This document shows positions 10,282 to 19,965 of a stretch of 64,000 bases of DNA, in pieces. A program made the translations under genes and the position numbers. Within the stretch, counting starts at the first letter, position 1. Each line of letters starts with the position of its first letter. Origin of the DNA: Aquitalea magnusonii (GTDB taxonomy: Bacteria; Pseudomonadota; Gammaproteobacteria; Burkholderiales; Chromobacteriaceae); the NCBI RefSeq assembly GCF_002217795.2, contig NZ_AP018823.1, positions 682,001 through 746,000 of the forward strand, given 5' to 3'. Under the pieces are notes generated by a model. The model saw only the letters and a program-made list of their open reading frames with translations, had not been told where the DNA came from and did no database searches.

Positions 10282-11301
10282 ATGAAAAGCATAGTCATTA
10301 GTCAGCCTGGTGTGCTGGAAATACAGCAGCGCGAGATACCACAACCTGCCGATGATGAGGTAAGAGTAAAAGTCATCTACGCCGGGGTGTGTGGTTCTGA
10401 TGTCCATATTTATCATGGGCATAACCCATTTGCCAGATATCCACGGGTAATCGGGCATGAATTTTTTGGTGTCATTGACCAGGTTGGGCGTGACGTGATG
10501 CCAAGCAGGATTGGCCAGCATGTAGTTATCGATCCGGTGGTCAGTTGTGGGCAATGTTATCCCTGCTCGGTTGGACGACCTAATGTCTGTCTGAATTTAC
10601 AGGTGATTGGGGTACACCGTGATGGTGGATTTAGTGAGTTTGCCTGTGTGCCTGCCAGCAATGCCCATATTGTTCCAAAAACAATCCCTGCACTGCATGC
10701 GGCGCTGGTTGAACCATTCAGCATCGCGGCCAATATTACCGCGCAATTAAAGCCAACAGCGCAGGATGTCGCCTTGGTTTATGGTGCCGGTCCCATGGGG
10801 CTGGCGGTGATTCAAGTATTGAAAAAAGTATTTGGTGTGGCACATCTTGTTGCGACTGATCGTATTGCATCAAGGCTGGATCGTGCCATCGAGTGTGGTG
10901 CAGATCAGGTTGTGACTAATCAGGATGCTTATTTATTGGACTATTTTCAGCAGTATGGACGTGCGCCTACTCTGATTGTGGATGCAGCATGCCATCCAGC
11001 CATTTTGCAGCAGGCTATTGAATTGGCTTCGCCTGCAGGGCGGATTGGAATAATGGGTTTTTCTGATGCACCATGCATGATCAGCCAGAAAGACCTGACC
11101 AGCAAGGAACTTGCCATTTTTTCATCACGCTTGAATAGCGCGCGTTTTCCTCAGGTGATTTGCTGGATGGGTGATGGAAAGTTAAATCCTGATGCTTTAA
11201 TTACGCATAAGCTTGATTTTAATCAGGTGGGCGTGGCATTGCATTTGTTTGAAAATGAGCCAGCGGAGTGTTGCAAAATCTTATTGGAATTTCCTGGTTG
11301 A
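10282..11301 (+). CDS. rspB: Zinc-dependent alcohol dehydrogenase, RspB-like (probable L-gulonate/sugar-acid 5-dehydrogenase)
   Basis: This 339-residue medium-chain dehydrogenase has catalytic zinc motifs GVCGSDVHIYHG and GHEFFG. The structural zinc cysteines lie in DPVVSCGQCYPCSVGRPNVC. The Rossmann segment is VYGAGPMGLAVIQVLKKVFG. The length equals E. coli RspB. RspB-like enzymes studied elsewhere oxidise L-gulonate or L-idonate at C5 to D-fructuronate or 5-ketogluconate; beside UxuB and ManD, L-gulonate oxidation is the simplest reading, but this is inference. A GTG directly precedes the ATG at 10282; GGAAGGGGAA lies upstream. Base composition is AT-rich like rspA. Confidence 0.87.
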   Translation: MKSIVISQPGVLEIQQREIPQPADDEVRVKVIYAGVCGSDVHIYHGHNPFARYPRVIGHEFFGVIDQVGRDVMPSRIGQHVVIDPVVSCGQCYPCSVGRPNVCLNLQVIGVHRDGGFSEFACVPASNAHIVPKTIPALHAALVEPFSIAANITAQLKPTAQDVALVYGAGPMGLAVIQVLKKVFGVAHLVATDRIASRLDRAIECGADQVVTNQDAYLLDYFQQYGRAPTLIVDAACHPAILQQAIELASPAGRIGIMGFSDAPCMISQKDLTSKELAIFSSRLNSARFPQVICWMGDGKLNPDALITHKLDFNQVGVALHLFENEPAECCKILLEFPG

Positions 11302-11348
11302 TTCAATTTACCGATACATGATGGTAATGATGTTTTGGAGTAAATGTA

Positions 11349-12725
11349 ATGAATACGGCAAAAGTGTTGCAGCAGGATCTGGATGGAAAAGAGACATCTG
11401 GTTTGGTCAAGGCTGCAGTCTCGGGTTGGTTGGGTACTGCATTAGAGTTTATGGATTTCCAGCTGTATTCGCTTGGCGCTGCATTGGTTTTCCATGAAAT
11501 TTTCTTTTATGGTCAGAGTAAGGCCATGGTGCTCATTCTGGCCATGGGCACTTATGGTGCTGGTTATCTGGCCCGTATTGTAGGCGCTTTTGTGTTTGGC
11601 CGGATGGGCGATTCAATTGGCAGGAAAAAGGTATTATTCATTACAATTACCATGATGGGAGTGTGTACCACACTGATTGGCGTGTTGCCCACCTATGCGC
11701 AAATTGGCATTATGGCGCCCATTTTATTGGTCTTGCTGCGAATTGTACAAGGTCTGGGTGCTGGTGCTGAAATATCCGGTGCCGGCACCATGCTGGCTGA
11801 GTTTGCCCCGGTGGGGCGGCGCGGTATTATTTCTTCTTTGGTTGCCATGGGAACCAATTGCGGTACTTTGGCGGCGACTGCAATTTGGGCTCTGGTATTT
11901 TATACCTTGGATAGACAGCAATTGATGGAGTGGGGATGGCGTATTCCCTTTCTGTCCAGTGTTGTTGTCATGATTTTTGCTATCTGGCTGCGTGCCAATC
12001 TGAAGGAGAGTCCGGTATTCGTTCAGGAAAAAGAAAAGAACATTCAAGTGGCTGCCGCTACTGATCATGTTGTGGCTGATGATCATTTCCTTTCCATGTT
12101 TCGTAGTCGATCATTTTGGATTGCTACCGGCCTGCGTTTTGGTCAGGCGGGTAACTCAGGGCTGATACAGACTTTTCTTACGGGTTATCTGGTTCAAACA
12201 TTGTTATTTGATAAAAGCATTCCTACCGATGCCTTGATGATGAGTTCCGTGATTGGGTTTTTTAGTATTCCACTATTGGGTTGGCTGTCTGATAAATTTG
12301 GGCGCAGGCTGCCTTATATTGTGTTGAATGTGATGGCTATTTTTCTCATATACCCCTTGCTTTCTTTGATCATGGAGCCGAATCATGGGGTTGGGCTAAT
12401 CATGGTATGTATTATTGTGATTCACAATATTGCGGTGTTGGGCTTGTTTGCGCTGGAAAATATCACGTTGGCAGAGTTGTTCGGTGCTCGTCAGCGTTTT
12501 ACCCGGATGGCAATTTCCAAAGAAACCGGCGGGCTGGTTGCGGTCGGTTTTGGCCCCATGCTGGCAGGTATTTTCTGTCATCTTAGCGGTAGTTGGTGGC
12601 CGATTGCCGTAATGGTGATGGCTTACTCTGCGATCGGCTTGCTTGCGGCACTGCTGATGCCGGAGGTGAAGGACCGCGATTTGAATCTGCTTACGGACGC
12701 CGCAGACTTGCATGGCAGGGGCTAG
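11349..12725 (+). CDS. MFS transporter, metabolite:H+ symporter (MHS) family, probable sugar-acid uptake
   Basis: The 458-residue protein has 12 predicted membrane helices. MHS-type signatures are present: GTALEFMDFQLYSLGAAL in helix 1, GRMGDSIGRKKVL in the loop between helices 2 and 3, and RIVQGLGAGAEISGAGTMLAEFAP. The family imports carboxylates such as shikimate, 2-oxoglutarate and sugar acids with protons. Its place between rspB and the fructuronate reductase suggests uptake of gulonate, mannonate or a related acid. A GGAG lies 8 bp before the ATG. The AT-rich composition continues to near the end of this gene and then changes sharply. Confidence 0.88.
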   Translation: MNTAKVLQQDLDGKETSGLVKAAVSGWLGTALEFMDFQLYSLGAALVFHEIFFYGQSKAMVLILAMGTYGAGYLARIVGAFVFGRMGDSIGRKKVLFITITMMGVCTTLIGVLPTYAQIGIMAPILLVLLRIVQGLGAGAEISGAGTMLAEFAPVGRRGIISSLVAMGTNCGTLAATAIWALVFYTLDRQQLMEWGWRIPFLSSVVVMIFAIWLRANLKESPVFVQEKEKNIQVAAATDHVVADDHFLSMFRSRSFWIATGLRFGQAGNSGLIQTFLTGYLVQTLLFDKSIPTDALMMSSVIGFFSIPLLGWLSDKFGRRLPYIVLNVMAIFLIYPLLSLIMEPNHGVGLIMVCIIVIHNIAVLGLFALENITLAELFGARQRFTRMAISKETGGLVAVGFGPMLAGIFCHLSGSWWPIAVMVMAYSAIGLLAALLMPEVKDRDLNLLTDAADLHGRG

Positions 12726-12775
12726 GGCGGGTGCGGTGCAGCTTGGTCTCATCATCCTCTTCATTGGGTAATCTC

Positions 12776-14266
12776 ATGAGTCAGTCGATTGCGACAGCCT
12801 TAGTCCCGCAGCCTGGATATTCTCGGCAGGATCTGCGTCCGCGGCTCTTGCACCTGGGGTGCGGGGCATTTCATCGTGCCCATCAGGCAGTTTATGCAGA
12901 TGAGTTGGCTGCTCGGCATGGCAGTGATTGGGGGTATTGTGAAGTCAGCTTGTCGGATAGCAGCGGTACCATTCGCGCGCTGAAGCAGCAGGATTTACTG
13001 TATTCGGTGTCTGATATTGATGGGCAGGGCTGGCATTGCCGCGTGGTTGGCATTATTTGCCAGGCACTATCGCGGACTGAGGATGGCCTGCTGGCGGTGC
13101 TGGAGGCGCTAGCACATCCGGAGCTGGCGATCGTGACCTTGACCATTACCGAGAAAGGCTATTGTCACTCGCCGGCGACGGGGCAATTGCAGCCAGACCA
13201 TCCCACCATCTTGCATGATGCGGCCCACCCCTTGCAGCCGCAGTCGGCACCTGCGGTATTGCTGGCAGGATTACGTCTACGTCGCCAGCGTGGTTTACCG
13301 GCTTTTACGGTGTTGTCCTGTGACAATATGCCGGCCAATGGTGAGATTACCCGTCGGGTATTAATGCAATTGGCAGCGCTGCAGGAGGATGCCGAAATGG
13401 TGGACTGGGTAGCGCAGCATGTGGCCTGTCCGTCCAGCATGGTGGATTGTATTGTCCCCATGGTCAGCGATGTGAGCCGCAGCCAGATCCGCGCCGTGCT
13501 GGGGGGGGTGGATGATCCGGCCGGGGTGACATCGGAACCATTCCGGCAGTGGGTGATCGAGGATCATTTCCCGCAAGGCCGCCCAGCGTGGGAGCGGGTG
13601 GGGGTGCAGTTGGTTGCCGATGTGAGCCCATTTGAGGAAATGAAGCTGCGTATGCTGAACGGCAGCCATTCATTTCTGGCGTATCTGGGCTATCTGGCGG
13701 GCTATAGCCATATCAGTGATTGCATGCAAGATGCCGCGTTGGCGCAACTGGTGCAGCACCTGATGCTGCAGGAGCAAGCGGTGACGCTGGTGAATTGTCC
13801 ACAGCCGGCCGAGGATTATGCTGCCCGTTTATTACAGCGTTTTCGCAATCCGGCGCTGCAGCATCGAACCTGGCAGATTGCCATGGATGGTTCGCAAAAA
13901 CTTCCACAGCGCCTGCTCGATCCCATCCGTATTCATCTGGCACGAGGCAGCCGCTTTGATTGCCTGGCGCTGGGGCTTGCCGCCTGGATGTACTACGTGT
14001 CCGGTGTGGATGAGCAGGGGCGTGCGATTGAGGTGCGTGACCCGTTGGCCGCCGAGATAAGCATGCTGCTGCAGTCGCGAGGGCCTGCGCTGTCGCCTGT
14101 GCAGGCCTTATTACAACTGGAACAGGTGTTTGCGACAGATCTGCCACGCAATGAACATTTCGTGGCGCTACTCAGCCAGTATTTCCATCAACTGCAGCAG
14201 TTCGGTGCCAAAGCGTGTGCGGCACAGCTTTGTGCTCGGCTTGGCTATGCCGTGGCGGTGGACTGA
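12776..14266 (+). CDS. uxuB: Fructuronate reductase / mannonate oxidoreductase (polyol dehydrogenase family)
   Basis: This 496-residue long-chain mannitol dehydrogenase-family enzyme is close in length to E. coli UxuB (486). LLHLGCGAFHRAHQAVYADEL is the N-terminal NAD-binding motif. The catalytic block around KLRMLNGSHSFLAYLGYLAGY carries the family's N-x5-H arrangement (N and H within LNGSHS). It interconverts D-fructuronate and D-mannonate with NADH. With ManD downstream of mannonate and RspB feeding fructuronate, it would be the middle step. The ATG at 12776 matches the family N-terminus; the upstream extension is within the MFS gene. Its base composition is GC-rich, unlike the three preceding genes. 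Confidence 0.92.
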   Translation: MSQSIATALVPQPGYSRQDLRPRLLHLGCGAFHRAHQAVYADELAARHGSDWGYCEVSLSDSSGTIRALKQQDLLYSVSDIDGQGWHCRVVGIICQALSRTEDGLLAVLEALAHPELAIVTLTITEKGYCHSPATGQLQPDHPTILHDAAHPLQPQSAPAVLLAGLRLRRQRGLPAFTVLSCDNMPANGEITRRVLMQLAALQEDAEMVDWVAQHVACPSSMVDCIVPMVSDVSRSQIRAVLGGVDDPAGVTSEPFRQWVIEDHFPQGRPAWERVGVQLVADVSPFEEMKLRMLNGSHSFLAYLGYLAGYSHISDCMQDAALAQLVQHLMLQEQAVTLVNCPQPAEDYAARLLQRFRNPALQHRTWQIAMDGSQKLPQRLLDPIRIHLARGSRFDCLALGLAAWMYYVSGVDEQGRAIEVRDPLAAEISMLLQSRGPALSPVQALLQLEQVFATDLPRNEHFVALLSQYFHQLQQFGAKACAAQLCARLGYAVAVD

Positions 14267-14381
14267 TTAGCCCGAGGAAGCAGGCCGCCACTGCGCAGTG
14301 CTGCTGAATACCGCCATGGCGTGGGCGTGGCGGTTCACTCTGTTAGTATGCGGTGCTTATCGATCTGGATGGCCGTCTTGC

Positions 14382-15065
14382 ATGAGCATACCTCCGTTAT
14401 TAACCGGCATGCTGCCCGTGAATCAACAGATTTTCCGTCTGTTGCGGCAGGATATCGTGACCGCCAGAATTCCCCCTGGTGTGTTGTTATCCGAAAAGGA
14501 AATTTCCAGCCGGTTTGCCGTGTCGCGCCAGCCGGTGCGTGAAGCATTCATCAAGCTGGCAGAGGCTGGCTTGGTGCAGATTCTGCCGCAGCGCGGCACG
14601 CTGGTCGTGAGGATTTCAGTCAGCCAGGTGGCGGAGGGCAGCTTTATCCGGCAGGCGGTGGAGTGTGCGGTGGCGCGCCGTTTGGCGGCGCAGATCAGTC
14701 CGGGTCAGTTGCTGACGCTGGAGCACAATCTGCAGCAACAACAACTGGCGGCACAAAATGGGCAGGCGGATGTGTTCTTACAGCTAGACGATGCGTTTCA
14801 CCAGTTGTTGGCGCACTTTGCAGCCTGCACACTGGCTTGGCAAACCATCGAGAGCATTAAGGCCACGATGGACCGCGTGCGTTTTCTCAGCCTGGATGCG
14901 GTATCACCACCGGAATTGCTGATTGAGCAGCACGCGCAGATTGTAACTGCCTTGCAGGCAAGGGATGCCGATGCCAGCGAAGTGGCAATGGCTGCCCACC
15001 TGCAGGAGATTGGCCGCTCGGTGCTGGAAGTGGCCCGGCACAATCAGGATTGGTTTATCAACTGA
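14382..15065 (+). CDS. GntR-family (FCD subfamily) transcriptional regulator
   Basis: The 227-residue product has a GntR winged helix at about 15-80 ([41 protein letters not shown]). An all-helical FCD effector domain at about 95-220 follows. FCD regulators of this type (UxuR, ExuR, LgoR) respond to hexuronates and related acids. It closes the mannonate operon on the same strand, 115 bp after uxuB, and most likely represses it. The start at 14382 is chosen because the 28 upstream residues of the open frame do not resemble a GntR N-terminus; the ribosome binding site is weak, so a nearby start remains possible. Confidence 0.88.
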   Translation: MSIPPLLTGMLPVNQQIFRLLRQDIVTARIPPGVLLSEKEISSRFAVSRQPVREAFIKLAEAGLVQILPQRGTLVVRISVSQVAEGSFIRQAVECAVARRLAAQISPGQLLTLEHNLQQQQLAAQNGQADVFLQLDDAFHQLLAHFAACTLAWQTIESIKATMDRVRFLSLDAVSPPELLIEQHAQIVTALQARDADASEVAMAAHLQEIGRSVLEVARHNQDWFIN

Positions 15066-15090
15066 GCCAGGCTGTGCGCTCGCTGCAGAT

Positions 15091-15128
15091 AAAAAAAGCC
15101 CCGCCAAGAATCTTGGGCGGGGCTTTTT
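15091..15128. terminator. Bidirectional terminator between the mannonate operon and lldP
   Basis: An A-tract, a stem AGCCCCGCCAAGA / TCTTGGGCGGGGCT and a T-tract form a near-symmetric hairpin between two convergent genes. It can end transcription from both sides. Confidence 0.92.
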
Positions 15129-15156
15129 GTCTGGCAGTGCCAGATGCCATCAAGCT

Positions 15157-16821
15157 TTAATGCAATACCAGCAGCGTAAACGGCGGCAGGTAGGCCATTG
15201 CCGTGACCACCAGGCCGACCAGGCAGGCCAGGGCCAGCGAGTGGAAGAACACATAGCGCAGGATCACGCCTTCCTTGCCGTAATACTGGGTCGCTGTCGA
15301 CGCCACCACGATGGACTGGGCGTCGATCATCTTGCCCATCACACCACCGGCGGAGTTTGCAGCGGTCATCAGTACCGGCGACAGACCCAACTGGGTGGCG
15401 GAAGCCTTTTGCAGACCACCGAACAGCACGTTGGCGGCGGTGTCCGAACCGGTCAGCGCCACACCCAGCCAGCCCAGCAGGGTGCCGAAGAAGGGGTAGA
15501 GCACGCCGGTGTGCGAGAAGGCGAGGCCCAGGGTGATGTCCACGCCGGAGTAGCGGGTCAGGTAGCCTAGTGCCAGCATGGCCACGATGGTGATCAGCGA
15601 GTAGCGCAGCGACCAGAAGGTCTGACCGTACACCTTGACCAGCTCACTCGGACGATAGCCCATGATCAGGCCGGACAGGATGCCGGCCACCAGGATGCCG
15701 GTACCGGTGGTGGACAGCAGGTTCAGCTTGTAGACAGCGGCTTCCAGGTGTGGCTTGGCCACCACCGGCGGCATCTTCTGTACCAGGTTGTGCAGGCCGG
15801 GCCACTGGATATCCAGGGTGAAAATGGAGTCCAGCAGTTTTTTCACGCTAGGCGAGCCCCAGGCAAATACCAGTACCGACAGAATCAGCCACGGCAGCCA
15901 GGCACGAACCACGTCACCGGTGGAGTAACCATGCTTGGGTTGCAGTGCAGTCTTGCCAGCGGCTTCGGCAGCGGCACCGGCCATGGTGCCGGCGGTGGAG
16001 GTGTATACCTCTTGCGGATGCCATACCTTCAGGAACAGTACCAGCGCGGCAATCGAGCAAACCGAGGCAATGACGGCAACCAGTTCCGGCCCCATGGTAT
16101 TGGACACGATCAGTTGCGGAATGGCGAAGGACAGACCGGCCACCAGGGCGGCAGGCCAGATGCGCAGGGTATTCTTCCAGCCGCAGAAGGCAATCAGCAG
16201 CCAGAATGGCACGATGACAGCGAAAAGGGTCATCTGGCGACCCACCATGGAGGAAATCAGCATCACGTCGATGCCGGTCACCTTGGCCAGGGTGGTGATC
16301 GGAGTACCCAGCGCGCCATAGGCAACCGGTGCGGTGTTGGCGATCAGCGACAGGCCGGATGCCGCCAGCGGCGAGAAGCCCAGGCCAATCAGCATGGCAC
16401 CGGTAACGGCCACCGGTGTGCCAAAGCCGCCGGCACCTTCAAAGAAGGCACCAAAGCAGAAGGCAATCAGCAGCAGTTGCAGGCGGCGGTCTTGCGTGAC
16501 GCCGGTAATGCTTTCACGCAGGATGGCGAACTGGCCTTTGCGTTCGGTCAACTGGTACAGGAAGATCACGTTCAGAATGATCCAGCCAATTGGCAGCAAG
16601 CCGTTGGCCGCACCCATCAGGGTGGCGCTGACTGCCATGCTGCCGGGCATGCCGAAGATGCCGATGGCGACGACAAGGGAAGTGATCAAACCCATCATGG
16701 CAGCAATGTGTGCCTTGATATGGAAAATGCCGAGCGCGCCCAGCAGCACGATGACCGGCAGCGCTGCGCACAGCGTAGACAGCCACGGGTTGCCCAGTGG
16801 GTCGTAGACGTGGGACCACAT
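15157..16821 (-). CDS. lldP: L-lactate permease
   Basis: The 554-residue membrane protein (E. coli LldP is 551) starts MWSHVYDPLGNPWLSTL and has at least 12 hydrophobic helices. It carries the LctP-family blocks GAFFEGAGGFGTPVAVTGAML, SLIANTAPVAYGALGTPI, GWLGVALTGSDTAANVLFG and NSAGGVMGKMIDAQSIVVA. It imports L-lactate, D-lactate or glycolate with protons. The start at 16821 follows GGAGAG; a 35-residue upstream extension of the frame is not family-like. It is a single gene, with no lactate dehydrogenase beside it in this window. Confidence 0.96.
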   Translation of the reverse strand: MWSHVYDPLGNPWLSTLCAALPVIVLLGALGIFHIKAHIAAMMGLITSLVVAIGIFGMPGSMAVSATLMGAANGLLPIGWIILNVIFLYQLTERKGQFAILRESITGVTQDRRLQLLLIAFCFGAFFEGAGGFGTPVAVTGAMLIGLGFSPLAASGLSLIANTAPVAYGALGTPITTLAKVTGIDVMLISSMVGRQMTLFAVIVPFWLLIAFCGWKNTLRIWPAALVAGLSFAIPQLIVSNTMGPELVAVIASVCSIAALVLFLKVWHPQEVYTSTAGTMAGAAAEAAGKTALQPKHGYSTGDVVRAWLPWLILSVLVFAWGSPSVKKLLDSIFTLDIQWPGLHNLVQKMPPVVAKPHLEAAVYKLNLLSTTGTGILVAGILSGLIMGYRPSELVKVYGQTFWSLRYSLITIVAMLALGYLTRYSGVDITLGLAFSHTGVLYPFFGTLLGWLGVALTGSDTAANVLFGGLQKASATQLGLSPVLMTAANSAGGVMGKMIDAQSIVVASTATQYYGKEGVILRYVFFHSLALACLVGLVVTAMAYLPPFTLLVLH

Positions 16822-17015
16822 AATGGTTCTCTCCAATGATTGTTGGCGTTGATCGGGCTGCACGTCGTGTGACGGGCCCGTTATCGAGCGTTCCGCCTGT
16901 TTTTGTACTGGTGGCGGATGGCGCAACTGTAGTGATCACGCATCAAATCGTCATTTAGGGCTTGCCCTTGCGGGTTTACCCTTTATTGGCATGGCGAGGT
17001 CCGGTCGCCGGAGTC

Positions 17016-18602
17016 CTAGCGGCGGGGCGTGGTGTCGAGGGCAGGCTTGTGTTCGGCAGGCGGCGGGGCGGCTTCGCCAGCCTCATCGCGCAGACGGAAA
17101 TAGGCAATACGCTGTTGCAGTGCTGCGGTGTGTTGCAGCATTTCACGGGAAAGAGTGGCCATGTTTAGCGATTCTTCGGCATTTTGCACCGATGAATTGC
17201 TGAGCTGGTTCAGTGATTGCGAAATCTGGCCAATGCCAAGGTTCTGCTCTTTGCTGCTATGGGTAATATGCTCGATCAGGCGCTGAGTCTGGACAATGGT
17301 TTGTTCCAGCGCCCCCATGGCGCTATCGGCATGTTCGGCGCGCTGCATGGTCTGGTGTGACAGTTGCTGGATTTCCAGCGCCACATCCTTGCTGCGCTGG
17401 GCCAGTTTGCGCACTTCTTGTGCCACGACGGCAAAGCCCTTGCCGTGCTCTCCGGCGCGGGCGGCTTCAATACCGGCGTTCAAGGCCAGTAAATCAGTCT
17501 GGTAGACAATATCGTCGATCTGATCAATGCAGTTGATGATGTGGTGCAGTGCCTGCAGGGTGTTTTCCACCAGCAGGCGGCCCTCGCGGCTGGCTTCTAC
17601 TGCAATGCCGCATTGGTGTTCGGTTTCTTGCACACGGTGCATGGTGGTGTCCAGCATGGAGGAGAACTGCTGCAAGGTGGTGGCAATTTCTTCCAGATGA
17701 GCGGCTTCGCTGCTGCTCTGATCTCCGATATGGCTGGCTGCATGCTCGACGCGGCTGGAGAGTGCGCCCATGTCACGCGCAGTTTGCCGGATACCCTGCA
17801 TCACCCGGCTCAGGCGGCTGATCATGCTGTCCAGCACGCCGCTCATGCTGTCAGGTTCAGCCTGTTGCAGCCGGGTGAGCCACAAGCCTTCGGCCAGTTC
17901 ATTGATATGCTGCTGGGTTTGTGCCGGCTCGGCCCCCAGCAGGGTAATCAGTTGGCGGTAGCTCCTGCGCAGCAGCAAGGCGACGATCAGCACCGTCGTC
18001 ATCAGTGCCAGCCCCAGCAGTAGCCAGTTGCGCTGATTGCTGTTGTCGGCTTCGTTTTCCAGTTGGATCTGATACTGCTGCGCCAGTGAAACAGCGTTGT
18101 CGATGGCTTGGCGGTGCTGTGCATACGCTTGCTGCATCGTGGCAAAAACGGTAGTTGCCTTGCCGGTTTGCTGCTTTTGCAGGGCGGGTATCAGTTGCTG
18201 ATTGAGCAAGACGAAAAACTCCCTCCCATACTGCTGTGCCTGGCCGACGAGCGCATCACGTAGCGGAAGGGGCAGGGCTTGTTGTTGCCAGTATTGATAG
18301 TGCTGATTGAATGCCTGTTCGCAGCGTTGCAACCGGCTGATGATGCTGGCCTGCTGTGCAGGCGCGGCCTGGCGCAACTGATAGCTCAGCAAATTGGCCT
18401 CGATGATGTAGGACGGCGGGGGAAGAATGTCGGCAACCAGATCCTTGGCCATCACGATGTGCTGATATTGCGGACCACCAATGGTGATTTGCCGGATCAG
18501 CAGGGCAGCCGCCATGGCCACGCAGGCCAGTAAAGTTGCCAATACCAGTGTCAGCCAGACAAAGCGCTGGCGCACCGAAAAAATACGGTGATGATCGAAC
18601 AT
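17016..18602 (-). CDS. Methyl-accepting chemotaxis protein
   Basis: This 528-residue receptor has a membrane helix at about 13-36 and a periplasmic helical sensor region at about 40-190, probably a four-helix bundle. A second helix lies at about 195-216, and a long cytoplasmic signalling domain follows. The conserved hairpin tip reads [20 protein letters not shown], then [21 protein letters not shown]. There is no C-terminal CheR-binding pentapeptide (the end is DTTPRR). The ligand cannot be read from the sequence. No other chemotaxis gene is adjacent. Confidence 0.93.
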   Translation of the reverse strand: MFDHHRIFSVRQRFVWLTLVLATLLACVAMAAALLIRQITIGGPQYQHIVMAKDLVADILPPPSYIIEANLLSYQLRQAAPAQQASIISRLQRCEQAFNQHYQYWQQQALPLPLRDALVGQAQQYGREFFVLLNQQLIPALQKQQTGKATTVFATMQQAYAQHRQAIDNAVSLAQQYQIQLENEADNSNQRNWLLLGLALMTTVLIVALLLRRSYRQLITLLGAEPAQTQQHINELAEGLWLTRLQQAEPDSMSGVLDSMISRLSRVMQGIRQTARDMGALSSRVEHAASHIGDQSSSEAAHLEEIATTLQQFSSMLDTTMHRVQETEHQCGIAVEASREGRLLVENTLQALHHIINCIDQIDDIVYQTDLLALNAGIEAARAGEHGKGFAVVAQEVRKLAQRSKDVALEIQQLSHQTMQRAEHADSAMGALEQTIVQTQRLIEHITHSSKEQNLGIGQISQSLNQLSNSSVQNAEESLNMATLSREMLQHTAALQQRIAYFRLRDEAGEAAPPPAEHKPALDTTPRR

Positions 18603-19133
18603 GAGATTTTCCCCGATGCTGGCACATGGCAGTCACCTGATCTGCCTGCGCTGCAGGCGGTGACCGTTTGCTGTTGTTGTCGGGCAGGAGGGGCGGCAAA
18701 CAGGCGGCCTCCGCATTGCCCATTAACAGGCATAGCACATGGGGGGAAGGGGGCAGGGAAAGCCAGCCTAAAGAACAGTTCAGCTTGGCGCTGGCCGGTG
18801 CTACTGCAACTGGCGATAACCATCACCAGGCTGGATGTCGGATTTGGCCTGGGATGTCGGGTAGGGACGGGACGCGCAGGCGCTGTGTGGCCACAAGACC
18901 GCATAGCGTTCTTAGGCAAGCAGCAGCGACGCCAGCAGTGCCAGCCAGGGCCGGCAGGCCCTGCTTTGCAGCAGGGTCTGGTCTGCGTTCTGTTGAGCTT
19001 GTTGACGCTTGCGCCAGCGGGGGTGAGAACAAGCGAAGACCGCTAAGAAAGCGGAGTTTACCGTGAGTCGATATCCATTCTGCCGGCGTTTTAACGCGCT
19101 AAGCCCAAGGTAGCGCAGACGATGAGCAGATTC
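18603..19133. other. 531-bp intergenic region without a supported gene
   Basis: Frames here lack ribosome binding sites and credible protein patterns, and they overlap each other on both strands. A hairpin CCCTGCT-TTGC-AGCAGGG lies near 18958-18975. The 18890-19050 part has imperfect inverted blocks (CCGCATAGCGTTCTTAGG against CCGCTAAGAAAGCGG) that may be a decayed repeat element. I see no transposase remnant. Confidence 0.45.
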
Positions 19134-19856
19134 CTAGCCTAGCGGCAGAGCGGTCAGGCCGGAGGCATCCAGCCGCAGATAGCCACCGCTGCTGCCGTGC
19201 CAGTCGCGTATTACCCAGCGTTCGGCCTGCTGGCTGCCTTGCTGGTGCAGATGGGTGGCGGGGCGATGGGTGTGACCGTGAATCAAGGTCGGCCAGTGGT
19301 GCTGTGCCAGCAACTGCATTACGGCATCGTCGCTTACATCAGTAATGGCGCTCAGGCCTTGCTGCAGTTTGGCCGCCTCACTTTGCATGCGCGCCTGGGC
19401 TGCAATGGCGTGGCGCTCGGCCAGCGGCCTGGCCAGCATGGCGGCCTGCCAGGCCGGATTGCGGCTGATGGTACGGAATTGCTGATAGGCGGTATCTGCG
19501 GTACACAGGGCATCGCCATGGCTGAGCAGATAAGACCGGCCATATGCTTCCAGCAGGTAGGGATCTGCCAGCAGCACGGCACCGGAGCGCAGGGCAAAGC
19601 CGTCACCCAGCAGGAAGTCACGGTTGCCATGCATCACATAGAGCGGGGTGTGGCGGGAGAACTGCTGCATCGCCGCCAGCATCTCATTGAGAAAGGCGCT
19701 GTCATCGTCATCTCCCACCCAGTATTCGAACAGGTCGCCCAGGATGAACAGGCTGTCGATCTGGCCTTGCCATTGGCGCAGGGTGTTGGCAAATAGCTGG
19801 CACAGCGCCGGGGTGTCTTCGCTCAGGTGCAGGTCGGAAATGAAGTGATGGCTCAT
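19134..19856 (-). CDS. lpxH: UDP-2,3-diacylglucosamine diphosphatase
   Basis: This 240-residue metallophosphoesterase hydrolyses UDP-2,3-diacylglucosamine to lipid X, the fourth step of lipid A synthesis, at the inner face of the cytoplasmic membrane. The metal-binding signatures are in order: SDLHLSE, GDLFEYWVGDDD, GNRDF, a SHGD histidine and HGHTHRP. The length matches E. coli LpxH (240). The start at 19856 (MSHHFISDLHLSE) is family-like; the preceding 18 residues of the frame are Cys-rich and not expected. Confidence 0.95.
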   Translation of the reverse strand: MSHHFISDLHLSEDTPALCQLFANTLRQWQGQIDSLFILGDLFEYWVGDDDDSAFLNEMLAAMQQFSRHTPLYVMHGNRDFLLGDGFALRSGAVLLADPYLLEAYGRSYLLSHGDALCTADTAYQQFRTISRNPAWQAAMLARPLAERHAIAAQARMQSEAAKLQQGLSAITDVSDDAVMQLLAQHHWPTLIHGHTHRPATHLHQQGSQQAERWVIRDWHGSSGGYLRLDASGLTALPLG

Positions 19857-19965
19857 GATGATTGGATGGCAGCAACAAAAGTCAGAAAGGATAAAGCAAA
19901 GCCAGCTCACGCGGAGGGAGCTGGCTTGTGGTACTGGCCGCCGCTGACGCGCGGCCTGCAGCGGA

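Noticed and set aside
15748..16839. 363-codon frame antisense to lldP
   Set aside because: Low-complexity Gly/Gln/His translation with no domain; lldP is well supported.
18588..19046. Overlapping short frames in the 531-bp gap before lpxH
   Set aside because: Several frames on both strands overlap one another, none with a start signal or protein-like pattern.
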